Shown here: piece by piece, positions 32,401 to 44,400 of the stretch | How the letters are laid out: each line of letters starts with the position of its first letter | Numbering within the stretch: the stretch's first letter is position 1 | Source: Medakamo hakoo | Lineage: Eukaryota; Chlorophyta; Trebouxiophyceae; Coccomyxaceae | Assembly: GCA_026636295.1 (NCBI GenBank) | Contig: CP089456.1 | Coordinates: 62,001 to 126,000 of the forward strand | DNA: 64,000 bases | Direction of reading: 5' to 3' | Notes under the pieces: model-generated | The model's input: only the letters and a program-made list of their open reading frames with translations | The model's database searches: none | Told to the model about the DNA's origin: nothing | Program-made: the position numbers and the translations under genes

Positions 32401-32976
32401 TGGTCCGCGGCCTCCCTCGCCTCCGCCGTCTCCCTGTACTCGCACGGCGGCGCGGACGGGAGTGGGGAGTTGGGCGCGGCGGTCGCGGCCGCCCTGGCGG
32501 CCGGCCCGCCGTCGCCCGCCCAGCCGGCCGGCCCGCCGCCGGCGGCGGCCGCCCCTCCCTCGGCGCGCGCCCGGGCCGCCGTCCTGGCCGCGCTCGCCAA
32601 GCCCTCGCCCTCGTCCGTGTCTGAAGCCGTGGCGGCGTTGAAGGCCGCCTCCCAAGCCGCCGGCGGCCCGCCCGGCTCCTGCCTGCTGCGGGAGTACTTG
32701 GCCAAGCGGCGCGCGGCCGCGGCGTGCGGCCGCGCCGCGTCGTTGGCCGCCTCCCTCTCCGGCTCCCAGCGCTCCCTGTCCGGCTCGGGCCGCCCGCCCG
32801 CCGCGCCGTCGCCCAAACGCCCGGCGGGCCGGTTTGGCAGCTTCAGCGCGGACGCCGAGCCGGCGGCCGTGAGCCGGCGCGCGGTCGCGCCCGCGCTGCC
32901 TGGCCAGCGGGCCAAGCCCGCGCACGCCGCCCGCCAGCCGCTCTTCCGCATCGAGCGCGTGCCCAGCGCCGACTGA
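29462..32976 (+). CDS. Large Ser/Thr protein kinase with degenerate glycine loop and long disordered tail
   Basis: Exons 29462..29525, 29855..29925, 30070..30126 and 30457..32976 give 903 aa. The kinase domain (about 10-320) starts GRYRVLRTIDESAHSTVLAA. In this copy the glycine loop reads IDESAHSTV, with no glycine. The ATP Lys is in LVALKIVLVD. Catalytic motifs are intact: HRDVKPENAVLD, VIDFGLAAPLG, GTPAYMAPEALP and DAWGVGATLYAMVTGALPF. A 35-residue Gly/Ser insert sits in the activation segment. The C-lobe ends with RARVADVATHPWVV. The remaining ~570 residues are Ala/Ser/Pro/Gly-rich and mostly disordered, with a patch DDWDDPWLHGDDIDDG and a basic C-terminus ending FRIERVPSAD. It resembles CAMK/SNF1-type kinases, but I cannot name the subfamily. 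The start at 29462 opens the kinase domain directly. Confidence 0.85.
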
Positions 32977-33365
32977 AACGAAACACTGCCCTCCCACCTT
33001 CCCTGTTGCATTGCCTTTATACACCCCCTTTGCCCGCGCGCGCGTGAGGAAAAACGACCGAAAGATTTCATTGAGAGAGAGACAACGACCGACCTGTGGG
33101 AGAGGGGGCGCTCCGCCACGCCCCCAGTCGCTCGCCGCCCTCCAATTTTGACCGCGTCCTCCCTGTTGCGTGGAGGCCGGCGGTGGGTGAGTGCGCCGTG
33201 CGCCCCCTCTCGTGACACCGTGTGTGTGTGTGTGTGTGTGTGCGTGGTTGTGTAAGAAAAACGCGGGACTGCTTTTTCTGCACTGGGATGGGAGGCCGTC
33301 CATCACCCAGATCACTGTTTCGCTCTGCCTCTGTGCGCGCCCTCCCTCTCTTTGCCTCCCCGTTC
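32977..33365. other. Kinase 3' region and deoxynucleoside kinase promoter
   Basis: 389 bases between tandem plus-strand genes. It includes TTTATACACC at 33016, a (TG)n run at 33221-33242 and a T5 run. If the kinase below starts at 33288, the spacer is 311 bases. Confidence 0.4.
33221..33242. repeat. (TG)n microsatellite
   Basis: Eleven TG units just upstream of the deoxynucleoside kinase gene. Confidence 0.9.
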
Positions 33366-35386
33366 ATGCGGAGAGCCGTGTCCGGCCTCCTCCACCAGAC
33401 CCGCGCCCGCCTGTTCTCTCCGTCCACTGCCACCGCATCCGCCGCGTCGCCGGCGCCCGAATTGGTCGCTGCCGAGGCCGCGCGCTCGCCCCCGGGTTTG
33501 TCGTGCTCGTCGGGCATGCTCTTGCCGACCCCACCCCCCGGTGCGCCGGCGGCCCGGTGCGCCGCCGCTGCCCGGCCGCCGTCTGGACCGGGCGTCGCGC
33601 GCCTGGGCTCCGTCTCCGATGGCGGGCGGGCGGCGCCGGCGCACCCGCCGCCCCCGCGCGGCTTCGCGGCCAGTGCTTCCCGCCCTTCCCCGCATCGCCC
33701 CCGCGCGCCGCCGCCGCCCGCGGCCCGCCGGGGCGCGTCCTCGTCGCCGTCGTCCTCTTCGTCCCGTGCATCGAACGCGTCCGACGCATCCAGCCTGCGC
33801 GGCGTGCCCGGCGTGGGGCTGAAGAACGAGCTCCTGCTGCGCGGCGCGGGGCTCAACTCGCTGTCCGACCTGGCCGCCGCGTTTCACGACGACGGGCGTG
33901 GCGGTGGCGTGGCGGCGCGCATGGTGGAATACTTGCAGGTGAGTGTTGCCAGCAAGGCCAGGAAGAGGGCGGGGTGGGTGTGGGGATGGGTGTGGGAAGG
34001 GCAGGAGCGGGCGCGTGGCCCGCGCCTCGCCGGGCAATGCTGCTGCATAGGAAAATCAAAAAGCCACGGCGCGCGCCGCGCGCGCCCCCGACCCTCACCC
34101 CCCCCCCCCCCCTCCTCTCCCCACCCCGACAAAAGGACCGCGTCGGCATCCGGCACGGCGGCTACGCCCGCCTCATCGCCAACCACGTCGCCGCCCTGCC
34201 CCACCCGGACGAAGCCGCGCCCGTGTCCGAGGACGACGCGCGGGCCACGCCCGCCGCCGCGGCGTCGTCCCTCCTGAAAGCGCGCGGCGGCCGCGCCGAC
34301 CGCGTCACGCTCTGCGTCGAGGGCAACATCTCCGCGGGCAAGTCCACCTTCCTGCGCTTCATCAAGGACGACTGCGTCGAGTTGCGGGACGTCCTGGAAG
34401 TCGTGCCCGAGCCCGTCGACAAGTGGCAAGCCGTCGGGCGCGGCGGCGAGAACGTGCTGGCCCAGTTTTACGCCGACCCGGCACGGTACGCGTACACCTT
34501 TCAAAACTACGTGTTCGTCACCCGCATGATGCAGGAGCGGGACTCGGCGGTGGGCACCGCGCCCATGCGCCTGCTGGAGCGGTCCGTCTTCTCGGACCGC
34601 ATGGTCTTTGTCCGCGCCGTGCACGAGGCCCGGTGGATGAGTGACATGGAGCTGGCCATCTACGACTCGTGGTTTGACCCCGTCGTCGCCGCGCTGCCGT
34701 CCCTGGTCCCGGACGGCTTCATCTACTTGCGCGCGTCGCCGCGGACGTGCGCGGCGCGCATGGCCGGCCGGGGGCGGGGCGAGGAGGCGGGCGTCAGCCT
34801 GGACTACCTGGCGGGGCTGCACGCCAAGCACGAGGCCTGGCTGGCCGACCCGGCCGGGCGGGCGGGGCTGGAGCGCCTGGGCGGCGGAGGAGGCGCCGCG
34901 TCGTCGCCCGTCGGCATCTCCTCCCCGTCCACCCGCGCCCAGCACCCGCACCACGTCGTGGCGGAGGGCCTGCTGGATTTCGGGCCGGGCGACCGGCTGA
35001 CGGTGGCGCCGCCCCCCGGCGTCAGCGGGCGCGGCGGCGGCGGCAGCGGCGCGGGCGGCGCACCGCCGCCGCCGCCGGAAATCGCCGACGCCGTCTACTT
35101 TTTGGACGCCGACCGCCAGGCGGGGCTGCACCGGGCCGTCCACGCCGTGCCGGCGCTCGTCCTGGACTGCGACCGGGACCTGGACCTGGCGCGGGACGCG
35201 GACGCGAAAGCCCATTACGGCCGGCAGGTGAAAGCGTACTTCGACTACGTCAAGTCCGTGCGGGACCGCCGGGCCGCCGCGGCCGCGGCCAAAGCCATGG
35301 CGGGCCCGCCGCCGACCAACGCGGCCGAACTGCAGGCGGCCATCGAGCGCATGGCGGGCGGCCTGCCGCGCGGGACGGTCCTGTGA
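33366..35386 (+). CDS. dNK: Deoxynucleoside kinase (dGK/dCK family), organelle-targeted
   Basis: Phosphorylates deoxynucleosides in dNTP salvage. Exons 33366..33938 and 34136..35386 (197-nt intron) give 607 aa. The start MRRAVSGLLHQTRARLFSPS is a good mitochondrial or plastid presequence; an in-frame Met at 33288 would add 26 similar residues. A long Ala/Pro/Ser region and a small helical element (GLKNELLLRGAGLNSLSDLA) precede the kinase. The kinase motifs are all present: P-loop CVEGNISAGKSTFLRFI, EPVDKW, RYAYTFQNYVFVTRMMQE, the ERSVFSDRMVF motif, and the LID with RMAGRGRGEEAGVSLDYLAG. A disordered Gly/Pro insert near residue 500 precedes the last strand (VPALVLDCDRDLDL). It is much longer than the usual 220-280 aa because of the N-terminal region and this insert. 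Confidence 0.9.
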
Positions 35387-35608
35387 TGTGATGTGTGACC
35401 CCACGATGGGAGGCGGGGGGAGCGCGGCGGTGCGGGGGGCTTGGGATTCCCAACAAACACAACAAAGCCGGGATTGGAACACCGAGGGAGAGGGGTGCGT
35501 GAAACGGGGCGAGGGGCGGGGGGAAAGGGCGTCGTCGTCGTTGGCGGGTGAGGGGCGGTGGTGAGTGAGGATGGAAACGAAAAAAAAAGCACCATGGAGA
35601 TGCCAGGA

Positions 35609-35629
35609 CACACACACACACACACACAC
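35609..35629. repeat. (CA)n microsatellite
   Basis: About ten CA units in the convergent spacer between the deoxynucleoside kinase and leucyl aminopeptidase stops. Confidence 0.85.
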
Positions 35630-35657
35630 CCCGCTCTCCCCGCCGCGCTGCCCGCCT

Positions 35658-37725
35658 TCACTTTTTCTCTTTCGCGGGCACGCCCTTCACCGCCAAGCCG
35701 TACAGCGTGGCCACCCCAAACCCGGTCGCCCCGCCGGCCTTGTCGTCCCAGGCCGGGCCGGCGATGTCGAGGTGCGACCAGGCCACGCCGGCCTCGACAA
35801 ACTTTTGCAGGAAGAGCGCGGCGGTGATGGACCCGCCAAACCGACCGCCCGCGTTCTTCATGTCCGCGACGGGCGAGGACATGCCGTCCCAGTACGACGC
35901 TTCCAGGGGCATGCGCCACAGCTTTTCGCCGGTGGACCGGGCGGCGGCCGCGACGGCGGACGCCGTGGGCTCGTCGGGGGCGTAGTACGCCGCGACGCCC
36001 TGGCCCAGGCCGACCATGCACGCGCCCGTCAGCGTGGCGATGTCGACCACCGCCTTCGCGCCCGCCCGCTCCTGGGCGTACCACATGGCGTCCGCCAGGA
36101 TGAGGCGGCCCTCCGCGTCCGTGTTGTTGACTTCCACGGTCTTGCCGGACGCGGTGGTCAGGATGTCGCCCGGCAGCAGGGAGTCCGGGCCGATCAGGTT
36201 TTCGCAGCAGGCCGCGATGATGTGGACGGTCGGGCCGCCGGCGGGCTTGGCCGCGGCCAGGGCGTCGGCGGCGCCCAGGACGGCGGCGGCGCCGGCCATG
36301 TCAAACTGTTGGAAGGGAGGGGAGGGGGTGGGTGGGTGAGAAAAAGGAGGGAGGGAGGGGAGGGCACAGCGCGAAAGGCCTTTTTTTTGTGTGTCCATCC
36401 ATCCCCCACCCATGGATTTTTCTTTTTTTTTTTTTGACGACGTGCCTTCATGCTCTCGATCATGCCGCCGACCTTCAGGTTGTAGCCGCCCGAGTCAAAG
36501 GTGATGCCCTTGCCCACCAGGGCCAGGGGCGGCAGCGCCGGGTCACCCCCGCCGGGCGGGCTGTATGTGAGGTGGATGAGGACGGGGTCGCGCGCCGACG
36601 CGCGCGCGACGCCGAGGAAGGAGCCCATGCCCATCGCCTCGCACTCTGCCCGGCCGTACGTCTTGAGGGAGAGCACGTCCGGCGCGGAGGCGGCGACATC
36701 CGACGCGGCGCGGGCGACGTGGGCGGGCGTGCAGATGTTGGGCGGGGCCTCGACCAGGTAGCGGGCGACTGTGTGTGTGTGGGTGTGGTGTGTGGGAGGG
36801 GTGGGTGAGCGGGGGCAGTGTGGGGGCGCGGGTGGTGGGAGAGCTCCCCTTCCCACCCACCACCACCCAAGAAAAAAAAGAATAAAAACGCACGGATGAT
36901 GCCGCGGGCCAGGGCGCTGCCGGCCGCGGCGCCGGCTTCCACGCCACCGGCCAGCCCAAACACGGTCGCGGTGTCCAGGCGCACCGGCGCGGGGCCGTGC
37001 TTGAAGCGGGAGGCCGCGTGCGCGCCCGTCAGCAGCCCGCGCGCGAGGTGGGCCGCCGCGTCGGCGGCCGGGACGCCGGGCGGCGCCGCGCCCGTCACCA
37101 CGATGGCGCCGGCCTTGGCCTTGTGGGACTTGGCGGCCGCCGCCGCCGCCGCGCCCAGGCCGGCAAAGGGCGACGCGCCCCAGGCCGGGTCGCCGGCGGC
37201 CGCGGCCGCGCGCGCACCCAAGCCGACGACGGTCGCGACGCGCACGCCCGCCGCCCGGGGCAGGCGCACGCTGACGGCCTGGCCGGCCTTGCCCTTGAAG
37301 CCGCCCGCGCGCGCCGCGTCGGAGATCAGGCCGCCCGCCTTGGCGTCCCAGGCGGCCGCCGCCGCGTCCGTGAATAGGCAGGCGGACGAGGCGAGGGGGT
37401 CGTCGCCGCCCGCCTCGTCGTCCTCCGACTCGTCGGCGGACGCCTCGGCGCCGCCGCTCCCGCCCTCCAGGTCGTCCGCCCAGACGCCCAACACAAGGAG
37501 GTCGCCCGTCCAGTCGGCCGACGCGGCCGGCTCGCCGCCGTCGGCGAAGGACGTGAGGGCGGGCGGGCGGAGGGCGACGGAGTCGGGGTCGGCCGGCAGG
37601 CGCGCGCGCGGCTTTGCGGACGGTGCGGCGCCGCCGCCCGCGGCCGCGGCGGCGGCCACGCTGCGGCGAGGGGCGTGCGTCTCCGGGGCCAGGTGAGCAC
37701 CGGCCACGTGCAGCGGGCTGGGCAT
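35658..37725 (-). CDS. LAP: LAP, M17 leucyl aminopeptidase
   Basis: Hexameric two-metal aminopeptidase, plastidial or cytosolic in plants. Exons 36894..37725, 36446..36768 and 35658..36305 give 600 aa. The start MPSPLHVAGAHLAPETHAPR could be a presequence. The N-terminal domain holds an acidic loop (about 110-125). The catalytic domain begins ARGIILARYLVEAPPNICTP across intron 1. Metal and catalytic motifs: LVGKGITFDSGGYNLKVGG (Lys and Asp), then MKFDMAGAAAVLGAADAL rebuilt across intron 2, then VNNTDAEGRLILADAMWYAQ, the M17 signature. Intron 1 is 125 nt (GTGCGT). Intron 2 begins GC, not GT: exon 2 must end at AAG (36446) for the conserved MKFDM to form and for the frame to close. The C-terminal SHLDIAGPAWDD is normal. 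Confidence 0.95.
36306..36445 (-). other. GC-AG intron of LAP (intron 2)
   Basis: 140 nt, donor AAG|GCACGT, acceptor CAACAG. No GT nearby gives both an open frame and the invariant MKFDM of M17 peptidases. A GT two bases later than GCAC (within GCACGT) would add four bases and break the frame. Rare GC donors normally need strong flanking matches; AAG before the site fits that. Confidence 0.85.
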
Positions 37726-38710
37726 GGTTGTGTGGGCGGGTGGAATGCGCGCGGGGTTTTGGGGAGGGGGACGGGCGTTAGGTCTGTGTGAATTGATTTT
37801 TGACACGTCGGCACGTCGGGGCGGCGGGCCCTGGCCTCGCCTTGTTTTTTTTTTTCGCCCACTGCCCGCCAATTCACGCCCCCTTCCTCCTCACCTGCCC
37901 GTCACGGGCGGCACAGCCACAGCGAGGCGCGCCAAGCGGGCCGCGGCGCGGGTGCTGGAAAGGGCGACGCGCATTTGTGCGCGAGTTTGTGGTGGGGAGA
38001 GCGAGCGCAAACCTTTACCTGTGAGATGAAGGGAGTGAGGGAGGAGTGTTTTGTTGAGGTGGCCGGCGCTGGCCACGGCCCGCTACTCCATTTTTTTCAC
38101 CGCACATTTTTTTGTCTTTCCAAGTCTTCATGTGGGGGTTTATCACACAGAAAAAGGGGTAACGGGGTGGGGTGGGGTGGGGTGGGGGGGGGTAAAAAGC
38201 ATCAGGCAAGCTTTAGCGCGCGCACTGGAGAGTACTCTCCAGTCTCTCAATAAAAAACAGCCCCCAGACCAAAAACACCACACACCGCCGCCGGCCCTGC
38301 GCACAATCGACAGGGGGGCGGGGGGGCGCGTGTGCACCGTGCTCTCACTCTCTCTCTCTCTCGCAAAAGGAAAAGAAAGGGGGGACAAGGGCGGGCGGCG
38401 GGCCGCCCGGCCACACCTCCCCCTTCTCTCAGTGCCCCCCACGGGCTGGTTGGGTGGGACGACCTCGGCGCGTCCGGGGCCCGGGGGGGGACACACACAC
38501 TGGGGGGAGTTTTCAGGGGTTTTTTCTCTCGTTCTCGCTCTCACTCCCCCGCCATGCGTGCGAGCACACATGCATGGCGAAGGGGGTGGGGTGGGGGGTC
38601 ACGGGGGGTCTCTCTCCTCTCTCTCTCTCATAAAAAAACCTGCGATGGGAAAAACACACTCAAACACACACACTTTTTTGGGGGGGGGTCGTTTTTTTTT
38701 GGCCCGCTTT
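37726..38710. other. Long spacer: LAP promoter and AP2 gene 3' region
   Basis: 985 bases between tandem minus-strand genes with no supportable coding sequence. It holds many homopolymers (T run at 37843, G runs near 38180 and 38484, A run at 38632), a (TC)n run near 38346-38362 and repeated GGGGT units at 38168-38190. A TTTATCACAC at 38139 and TTCAATAAAAAAC-like sequence near 38248 are the most AT-rich points. This may include long 3' UTR of the AP2 gene. Confidence 0.4.
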
Positions 38711-40330
38711 TCAAGCCACGGCAAACGTGGCCCGCGCCCGGCGCGCGGCCGCCCGCTTCGCCGCCGCCGCATCGCCGCCGGCACCCGACCCGCCCTTCAA
38801 GTGGAGGCCGAGCAGGATTTCCGCGACTTCGGCCATCGACGGGTCGCCGGGGCGGCCCGACCCGCGCGGCGCGGACGCGGCCGGGTGGTGGTGCCCGTCG
38901 TCCACGTCCATGGCGCCGGCCACCAGGTCGTCGTCCTCGTGCCGGGCGGCGCGGGCGGCAGCGTGGCCGGCCCGGCGCCCGCCGCCGGCGGCTTCGGCGC
39001 CCGGCTCCACGCCGGCGGCGGCGGACGCGCCGCCGCCCGACGGCTCGTCGCCCGACGAGGCGAGGCCGCCGTGCCCGCCGTGGCCGCCGTCCGGCGTCAG
39101 GGCGCCGGGCGGCGTGGGCGGCGCTTCCGCGCCCCCGCCGCCGCCCGGCGTCGCGTGCCCGGACGACCGCCCACCGCCGGCGCCGGCCCCGGTCGGCGCG
39201 CCGAGCGCGGCCCAGACGGCGTCCAGGTCAATGGCGACGCCGGGCGGGCCCGCGCCGGGTTTGAAATTGCAGACCGCGCTCGCGCCGCGGATGCGGCGGG
39301 CGGCCGCGTCGTACGCGAGGGCCGCCTCCTCCGCGCAGTCAAACGTGCCCAACCACACGCGCGCGCCGCGGGCCGGGTCCCGGATCTCGGCCGCGAACTT
39401 GCCCCAGGGGCGCTGGCGCACGCCGCGGTAGCGCGGCGCGGCGGGCGCGCCGGGCGCGCCGCCGCCGGCGCCCGGCGTCCCCGCCGCGGACCGGGGCGCG
39501 GAGCCGGCCGACACGGCGGCGCCCAGGGCGGCCGCGATGGCGGCGGCGGCGGCGGCGCCACCGCCGCCGGACGCCGCGACGCCGACGACGCCGGCGGGCC
39601 CGGCGCCGGTCGGCGGCGACCCGCCGAGCGAGCCGACGTGCGAGGGCGGGGCGGACACGCGCTTGGCCACGCCCGCGCCGCGCGCCCGGCCCAGGGACGA
39701 TGCCATCAGGCTGGCCGACCGGGCGTGCTGGGCGCCGGGGACGTGGAGCGGCGCGGACGAGCCGGGCGGGTGGTGCGCAGCGGGCGGCGAGTCACCACGT
39801 AGCCGCGCGGGCAGCGGCGCCGACCGGGGCGGGCGGGTGCGGCCGGCCGGCGCGGCGGGGGGCGTCCCTTCCAGGGGCGCGGCGGGCGGCAGGCGGGCGT
39901 GTGCCGCTGCGGCTGCCGCGGCAGCGGCGGCGGCGGCCGCGGCGGCGGCGGACGCGCCGCCGTCCCCGGCGACGGGCGCGGGCGCCGCCCCAAACAGCGG
40001 CGGCAGGCGCGCCGGCAGCGACGTCGCCAGCAGCGGCGGCGGCGGGGGCACCAGGCCGGCCGCCAGCGGCGGCGCCGCCAGCCCGACCGGCCCGGCAAAG
40101 GCGGGCGCGGCCGGGTAGGTGAAGCCGGCGAGGGCGGCGGGGGAGGGCGCGGGCGGCGCGGGCGGCGGCGTGGGGCCGCCGCCGGCCGAGCCAGCGTGCG
40201 GCGCGGAGCCGGCGACGACGGCCCCGCCTGCCGCGGCCAGGGCGGCCGCCAGCGCGGACGCGGGCCGGCCGGCCAGGGCCGTCCCCGTCGGCATGGCCAG
40301 CGGGGCGGTCGGCGGCGGGCGGTCGGTCAT
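38711..40330 (-). CDS. ERF-type AP2 domain transcription factor
   Basis: Plant-type DNA-binding regulator with one AP2 domain. A single exon of 539 aa starts [20 protein letters not shown]. The AP2 domain lies at about residues 300-357: [20 protein letters not shown], then [20 protein letters not shown], then [33 protein letters not shown] and AAYDAAA-like positions are those of the ERF class. Ala19 in the ERF consensus (AEIRD) and the trailing N-F are present. The rest is Ala/Gly/Pro low complexity, including an Ala18-type run near residue 130 encoded by GCC/GCG repeats. A short C-terminal segment [16 protein letters not shown] looks helical and could be a regulatory motif. Targets are unknown. 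It is followed in the same direction by LAP, about 1 kb away. Confidence 0.92.
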   Translation of the reverse strand: MTDRPPPTAPLAMPTGTALAGRPASALAAALAAAGGAVVAGSAPHAGSAGGGPTPPPAPPAPSPAALAGFTYPAAPAFAGPVGLAAPPLAAGLVPPPPPLLATSLPARLPPLFGAAPAPVAGDGGASAAAAAAAAAAAAAAAAHARLPPAAPLEGTPPAAPAGRTRPPRSAPLPARLRGDSPPAAHHPPGSSAPLHVPGAQHARSASLMASSLGRARGAGVAKRVSAPPSHVGSLGGSPPTGAGPAGVVGVAASGGGGAAAAAAIAAALGAAVSAGSAPRSAAGTPGAGGGAPGAPAAPRYRGVRQRPWGKFAAEIRDPARGARVWLGTFDCAEEAALAYDAAARRIRGASAVCNFKPGAGPPGVAIDLDAVWAALGAPTGAGAGGGRSSGHATPGGGGGAEAPPTPPGALTPDGGHGGHGGLASSGDEPSGGGASAAAGVEPGAEAAGGGRRAGHAAARAARHEDDDLVAGAMDVDDGHHHPAASAPRGSGRPGDPSMAEVAEILLGLHLKGGSGAGGDAAAAKRAAARRARATFAVA

Positions 40331-41421
40331 GAGAGGTGTGGCAGGGGAGGGAGAGGGGGCGGGCCTGGGTGGTCGGTCGGTCACGGCGCGGCGCTGGGTC
40401 AGATTGTTTCGGGCGTGCTTTGATCCAGGTCGCAGGTCGGGCGATTGGGGCGCGTGTGTTTTCCGAGTGTCGGGCCCGGCGTTCAGGCCACGCAAATGGC
40501 TGCCCTTCCCGTCAGACAGTCGAGCAAGGTTCTGAGGATGGAGGGAGTGCGTGTGTGAGGCGGAGTGGGTGACGGCCGGCGTCGCCGGAGCCGGGGGCGG
40601 TCTCGACCCACGGCCGCGGCGGGAAGCGGAGGGGTGCCGCGCGGACGGGCGGGCACGCGGAGTGTGTGCCAGAGGACAACGCCCCCACGCCGCCTCCGCG
40701 TTGGACGCGAGGCCGGCGCGTGCCGGCCTCGGCCTCACGTCCAGGAGTCCGCACATGCCTGGCCCACCCCTGGCCAAGTGCATTGCCCGAGCGACGGCCA
40801 GGTTTGTGCGTGGCGGGCGCGGTTCGCATTCGCGCAGGGCTTTGCGCCGCTCGTCCGGGCACGCGCCGGGAAGCAGCGCCAGACCAATGGCGGCGGCGCC
40901 GCGCCGGCGATTACCACCCACCCCAGGCTGGGCCAATGGCCTTCCAGCCGCGTCAAGAGGGCGCGCGGAGGCGGGAGGGGGTCGAACCAGCGCCGGGGCG
41001 GGGAGGCAGTGGCATTGGGGCGCCCCCCGCGCCCCCCCCGCGCGCGCGGCCGTGTGCTTCGCCCCTTGCCTCCCACGCCGCCTCGCCGCACCGCCGGGCG
41101 GCGGCGGCGCGCACGCTGCAACCTTTCTCGGCGGGGGCTGCAGTGCCTCGTCTTCCCCCCGAGCGCAGCGTACCTGGTGTCAAGGACCCGCGGGCGGCGG
41201 GCGCGGGGGTGTAGGAGGGATGGTATGGGTTTTGTGAGGGAGACTCTCTCACAGCCCGTGGCTCCGATTTCTCGACCCGCGCCGGCCTTGCCGAGAATCC
41301 CGGCACTCCGCCCCCCTCCACACACCACCACCCACCCACCCTCTTCGGCACGCTGCAGCACCCACCCAACACTCCCACCACGCACTGTTCACGAGGGGCG
41401 CGCGCCTCCTGCAAGCCCCCC
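40331..41421. other. Long spacer: AP2 gene promoter and SNF2-HNH 3' region
   Basis: 1091 bases between tandem minus-strand genes. Open frames exist on both strands, as anywhere in such GC-rich DNA, but none shows a domain, repeat-free composition or splice-joined continuity. A promoter or an untranslated exon of the AP2 gene is likely here. No motif is supported. Confidence 0.4.
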
Positions 41422-44400
41422 TCACCCAACACCACCCCGCCGGGCCCGCTTCCCACCACCACCGCCACCGCGTGCGCCGCTGGGCGGGAGGGGCGGCACT
41501 GCGGCCGCCGCCGCCGCCGCCGCCGCCTGGGCCAGCGACAGCGGCCGCAGCGGGGGTTGGGCTGGCCGACGCCCGCCCTCCCCCTCCTCATCACTGCCGT
41601 CGATCCACCGCGGCGGCCCGGGCGGCGGCGGGCGCTGGGCGGGCGCCTCGGTCCCTTCGCCCTTGGCCCGCCGGGCCGCGGCCGCGCGCCGCCCCGCCTG
41701 CGCCCTCGTCGCGTCTGCATGGCACGCCGTGCACAGCGTGCGCAGGTTGTCCAGCCCGCATGCGCCGCCGCCCTCGGCCACTGGTCTGGTGTGGTCGGCT
41801 TGCCACGCGCGGCCGGGCGTGGCCCGGGAAATGAGGCGGGCGGCCGCGTCGGCGGCCGCGCGGCCGCGCGCGGCGGCCCAGGCCGGCGCGGCCGACACAA
41901 ACACGGCCGCCCGGGCGGCGCGCCAGCCGGGGGAGCCGCGCGGGACGGCGCGCAGGGCTTGGACCAGGGCGTGCGTGTCCAGGCCGCAGGCCGCGCAGAC
42001 GCCGCGCTCCAGGCGGAACAGGGCGGCCCGGGCGGCGCCGCCGTCGGTGCGGACGGCGTGCGCGCGGTCGCAGGCGGGGCCACAAAACAGGGGCGCCCGG
42101 GAGGGCAGCGGCGGGGTGGGCGCGCCGGCGTCGGCGCCGCCGCCGTCCACGATGCCGTCCCGGCCCTGGCCCAGCGCGGGCGCGCCACACGCCAGGCACA
42201 GGCGGGTGGACGACGCGGTGGTGGTTTGGCGATACAGGCAGGGCGGCCCGTGTGGTGCGCCGGCCGCCCCCCGCCCGGGCCGGCACACGGCGACCGTCAC
42301 GGCGCCGCCGCCGCCCTCCAGCCCAACGCCGGACGCACGTCCGGGCAGCGGCGCCCGGGCGGAATCGTGCCGGGTGGTTGTCCCGCGCATGCCCGGCTCG
42401 TCGTCCGCCGCCGCGAGCGAGGCGTCCAGCGGCGCGGCCACCACCCGCCCGCCCGCAAACAGCCGGGCCCGCTCCACGCCGCGCAGCTCGGCCAGTTCGT
42501 CGGCGGTGGTGGAGAGCGCGGCCGCCCAGGCGGTGAGGACGGCGGGTGGCAAGGCGGCGAGGGCGGGCGGTGGGATGGGCGAGGCGGGCGCGGACGCCGC
42601 GGCCTGCAGGGCGGCGCGCGCGCCGCCCAGCCCCCGGCCGACGACGGCCGCCAGGTGCACGGACAGGCCCAGTGGGTCCGTCCCATCCTCGGCGCCGTGC
42701 AAGTGAAGTCGGCCAGTGTGTGGGGACAGCTCAAACCAGAGGGATGGCGGCAGGCGGGCGGCGGCCCCGGCGTCGGCGTCGGTGGGCAGCGGCCGCGGCG
42801 GTGGTGGAGGGGGCGCGCCGCCGCCGCACCCACCACCACCACCCCTCGGCTGCTGCGTCCGCACCGGCGAACCCTGGACGGACGGCGGGCCCGACGCCGG
42901 TCCGCCCGTGCCGCACACACCACCACCGCTCTCAAAGTCGGAGTCGGACGCCGTCGCCGCGGCGGCGGCCGCCGCTGAGCGGGCCTGCGTCTGGGTGTGG
43001 CGCGCGGCCGCAGCCCACGCCGCCGTCGGTGGGCCGCCGCCGGGCCCGCCGTCCACGGCGCGGACCGTGTCGACGGTCAAGCCACGGTCTACGGCAGGGC
43101 CAGCCATCTCGCCGTCGCCGCCGACCGCCGCGCCGTCTTGGACGGCCGCCACCCGGCGCAGCGCGGCGTCCAGCGCCTGCCACCGCCCCTCGTCGGCCGT
43201 GCCGCGCGCAATCAGGAAATACACGGTGACGGCGGCCGCGACGCCCCGGCGGTGGGCGCGGGCCTCGCACTGGGCGACGAGGGCCGGCTCGTCCGGCAGT
43301 TCGGCAAACACGACCGTGTCGGCGGCGCTAAAGTCCAGGCCGGTGCCGGCGGCGGTGATGGACAGCAGCGCGGCGCGCACGGCCGGGTCGGCCGCAAAGC
43401 GCCGCACCGCGGCCGCCCGGTCGGCCGCGTCGGTGGAGCCGTCGACCCGGACGTACGGGGCGCCGCCGGACACCAGCACGGACGCTAGACGGTCCATGAC
43501 GTCGCGGTGGTGGGCGAAGACGAGGGTTTTGGGCGGCGGCCGCCCCAGCGCGCCTGGTGGGCGGCCACCCCCCGGTCCTCCCCCTCGCAGGCCCAGGGCG
43601 TGCGACATCCACTCCGCGACGGCGGGGAGCTTGGCCAGGGCCGTGCGGTGCGAGGCGGACATGGCACACGCGGCCGCGCCGGTCACGCCGTCGTCGTCGT
43701 CGCCGTCCGAGTCGGACGCGTCGGCCGCGGCGCGCGCTGCCAGGGCGCGCGCGGCGGGCGGGGCGGCCCCGCCGCACCCACCCCACACCCCGTCCGCGTC
43801 ACCCCGCTTGTGCCCACTCCCCGCCGCAGCCCAGTCCGCCGGTCGTGGCCGCGGCAGCAGGACCACCGCCCGGCGCTTGGGCGGCAGCTCGCCGCACACG
43901 TCCGCCTTCAGGCGGCGGACCATGCACGCGGCCTGCAGCGCGGCCGCGAGCTCGGCCGCGTGCGTCAGTCCGGACGCGTCCAGCCGCAGCCCGCACCCGC
44001 CGGGCCCGCCGCCGGGCACCAAGCGCGCGCCGCAGTACCGGCGGGCAAAGGCGGCCCGGTCGGCGGGCAGCAGGCCGGGCGCCAGGGCGTCGACCTGGAC
44101 AAACAGGTCGTAGGGCCGGCCCAGGGCGGGCGTGCCCGTCAGCAGCACCGCCCGCGCCGCCCGGCGCACGACGGCCGCCGCGGCTTCGGTGTGGCGGGCG
44201 TCGGGCGGGCGGGGTCCCGTGCGCATGACGTGGGATTCGTCGGCGACGACGACCCGCCAGCCGCGGGCGGCGAGGCAGAGGGCGGGGCCGGGGCAGGTGG
44301 CGGGCGGTGGGGGGTGGACCCCGCGCCCACCGCCGCCGCCGCCGCCGCCCACCCCGGCCCCGCGGCCCGCGTCCCGCGTGCACGCCCCGCACGTCAGGCG

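Noticed and set aside
40551-41237. A gene in the spacer upstream of the AP2 gene
   Set aside because: The open frames have no recognisable domain and lack splice-joined continuity. Composition resembles spacer DNA.
41715-42015. HNH domain as a homing endonuclease or mobile element
   Set aside because: It lies in one open frame with a SNF2 helicase and a Cys-rich element in the order known for plant SNF2-HNH proteins. No element ends are seen.
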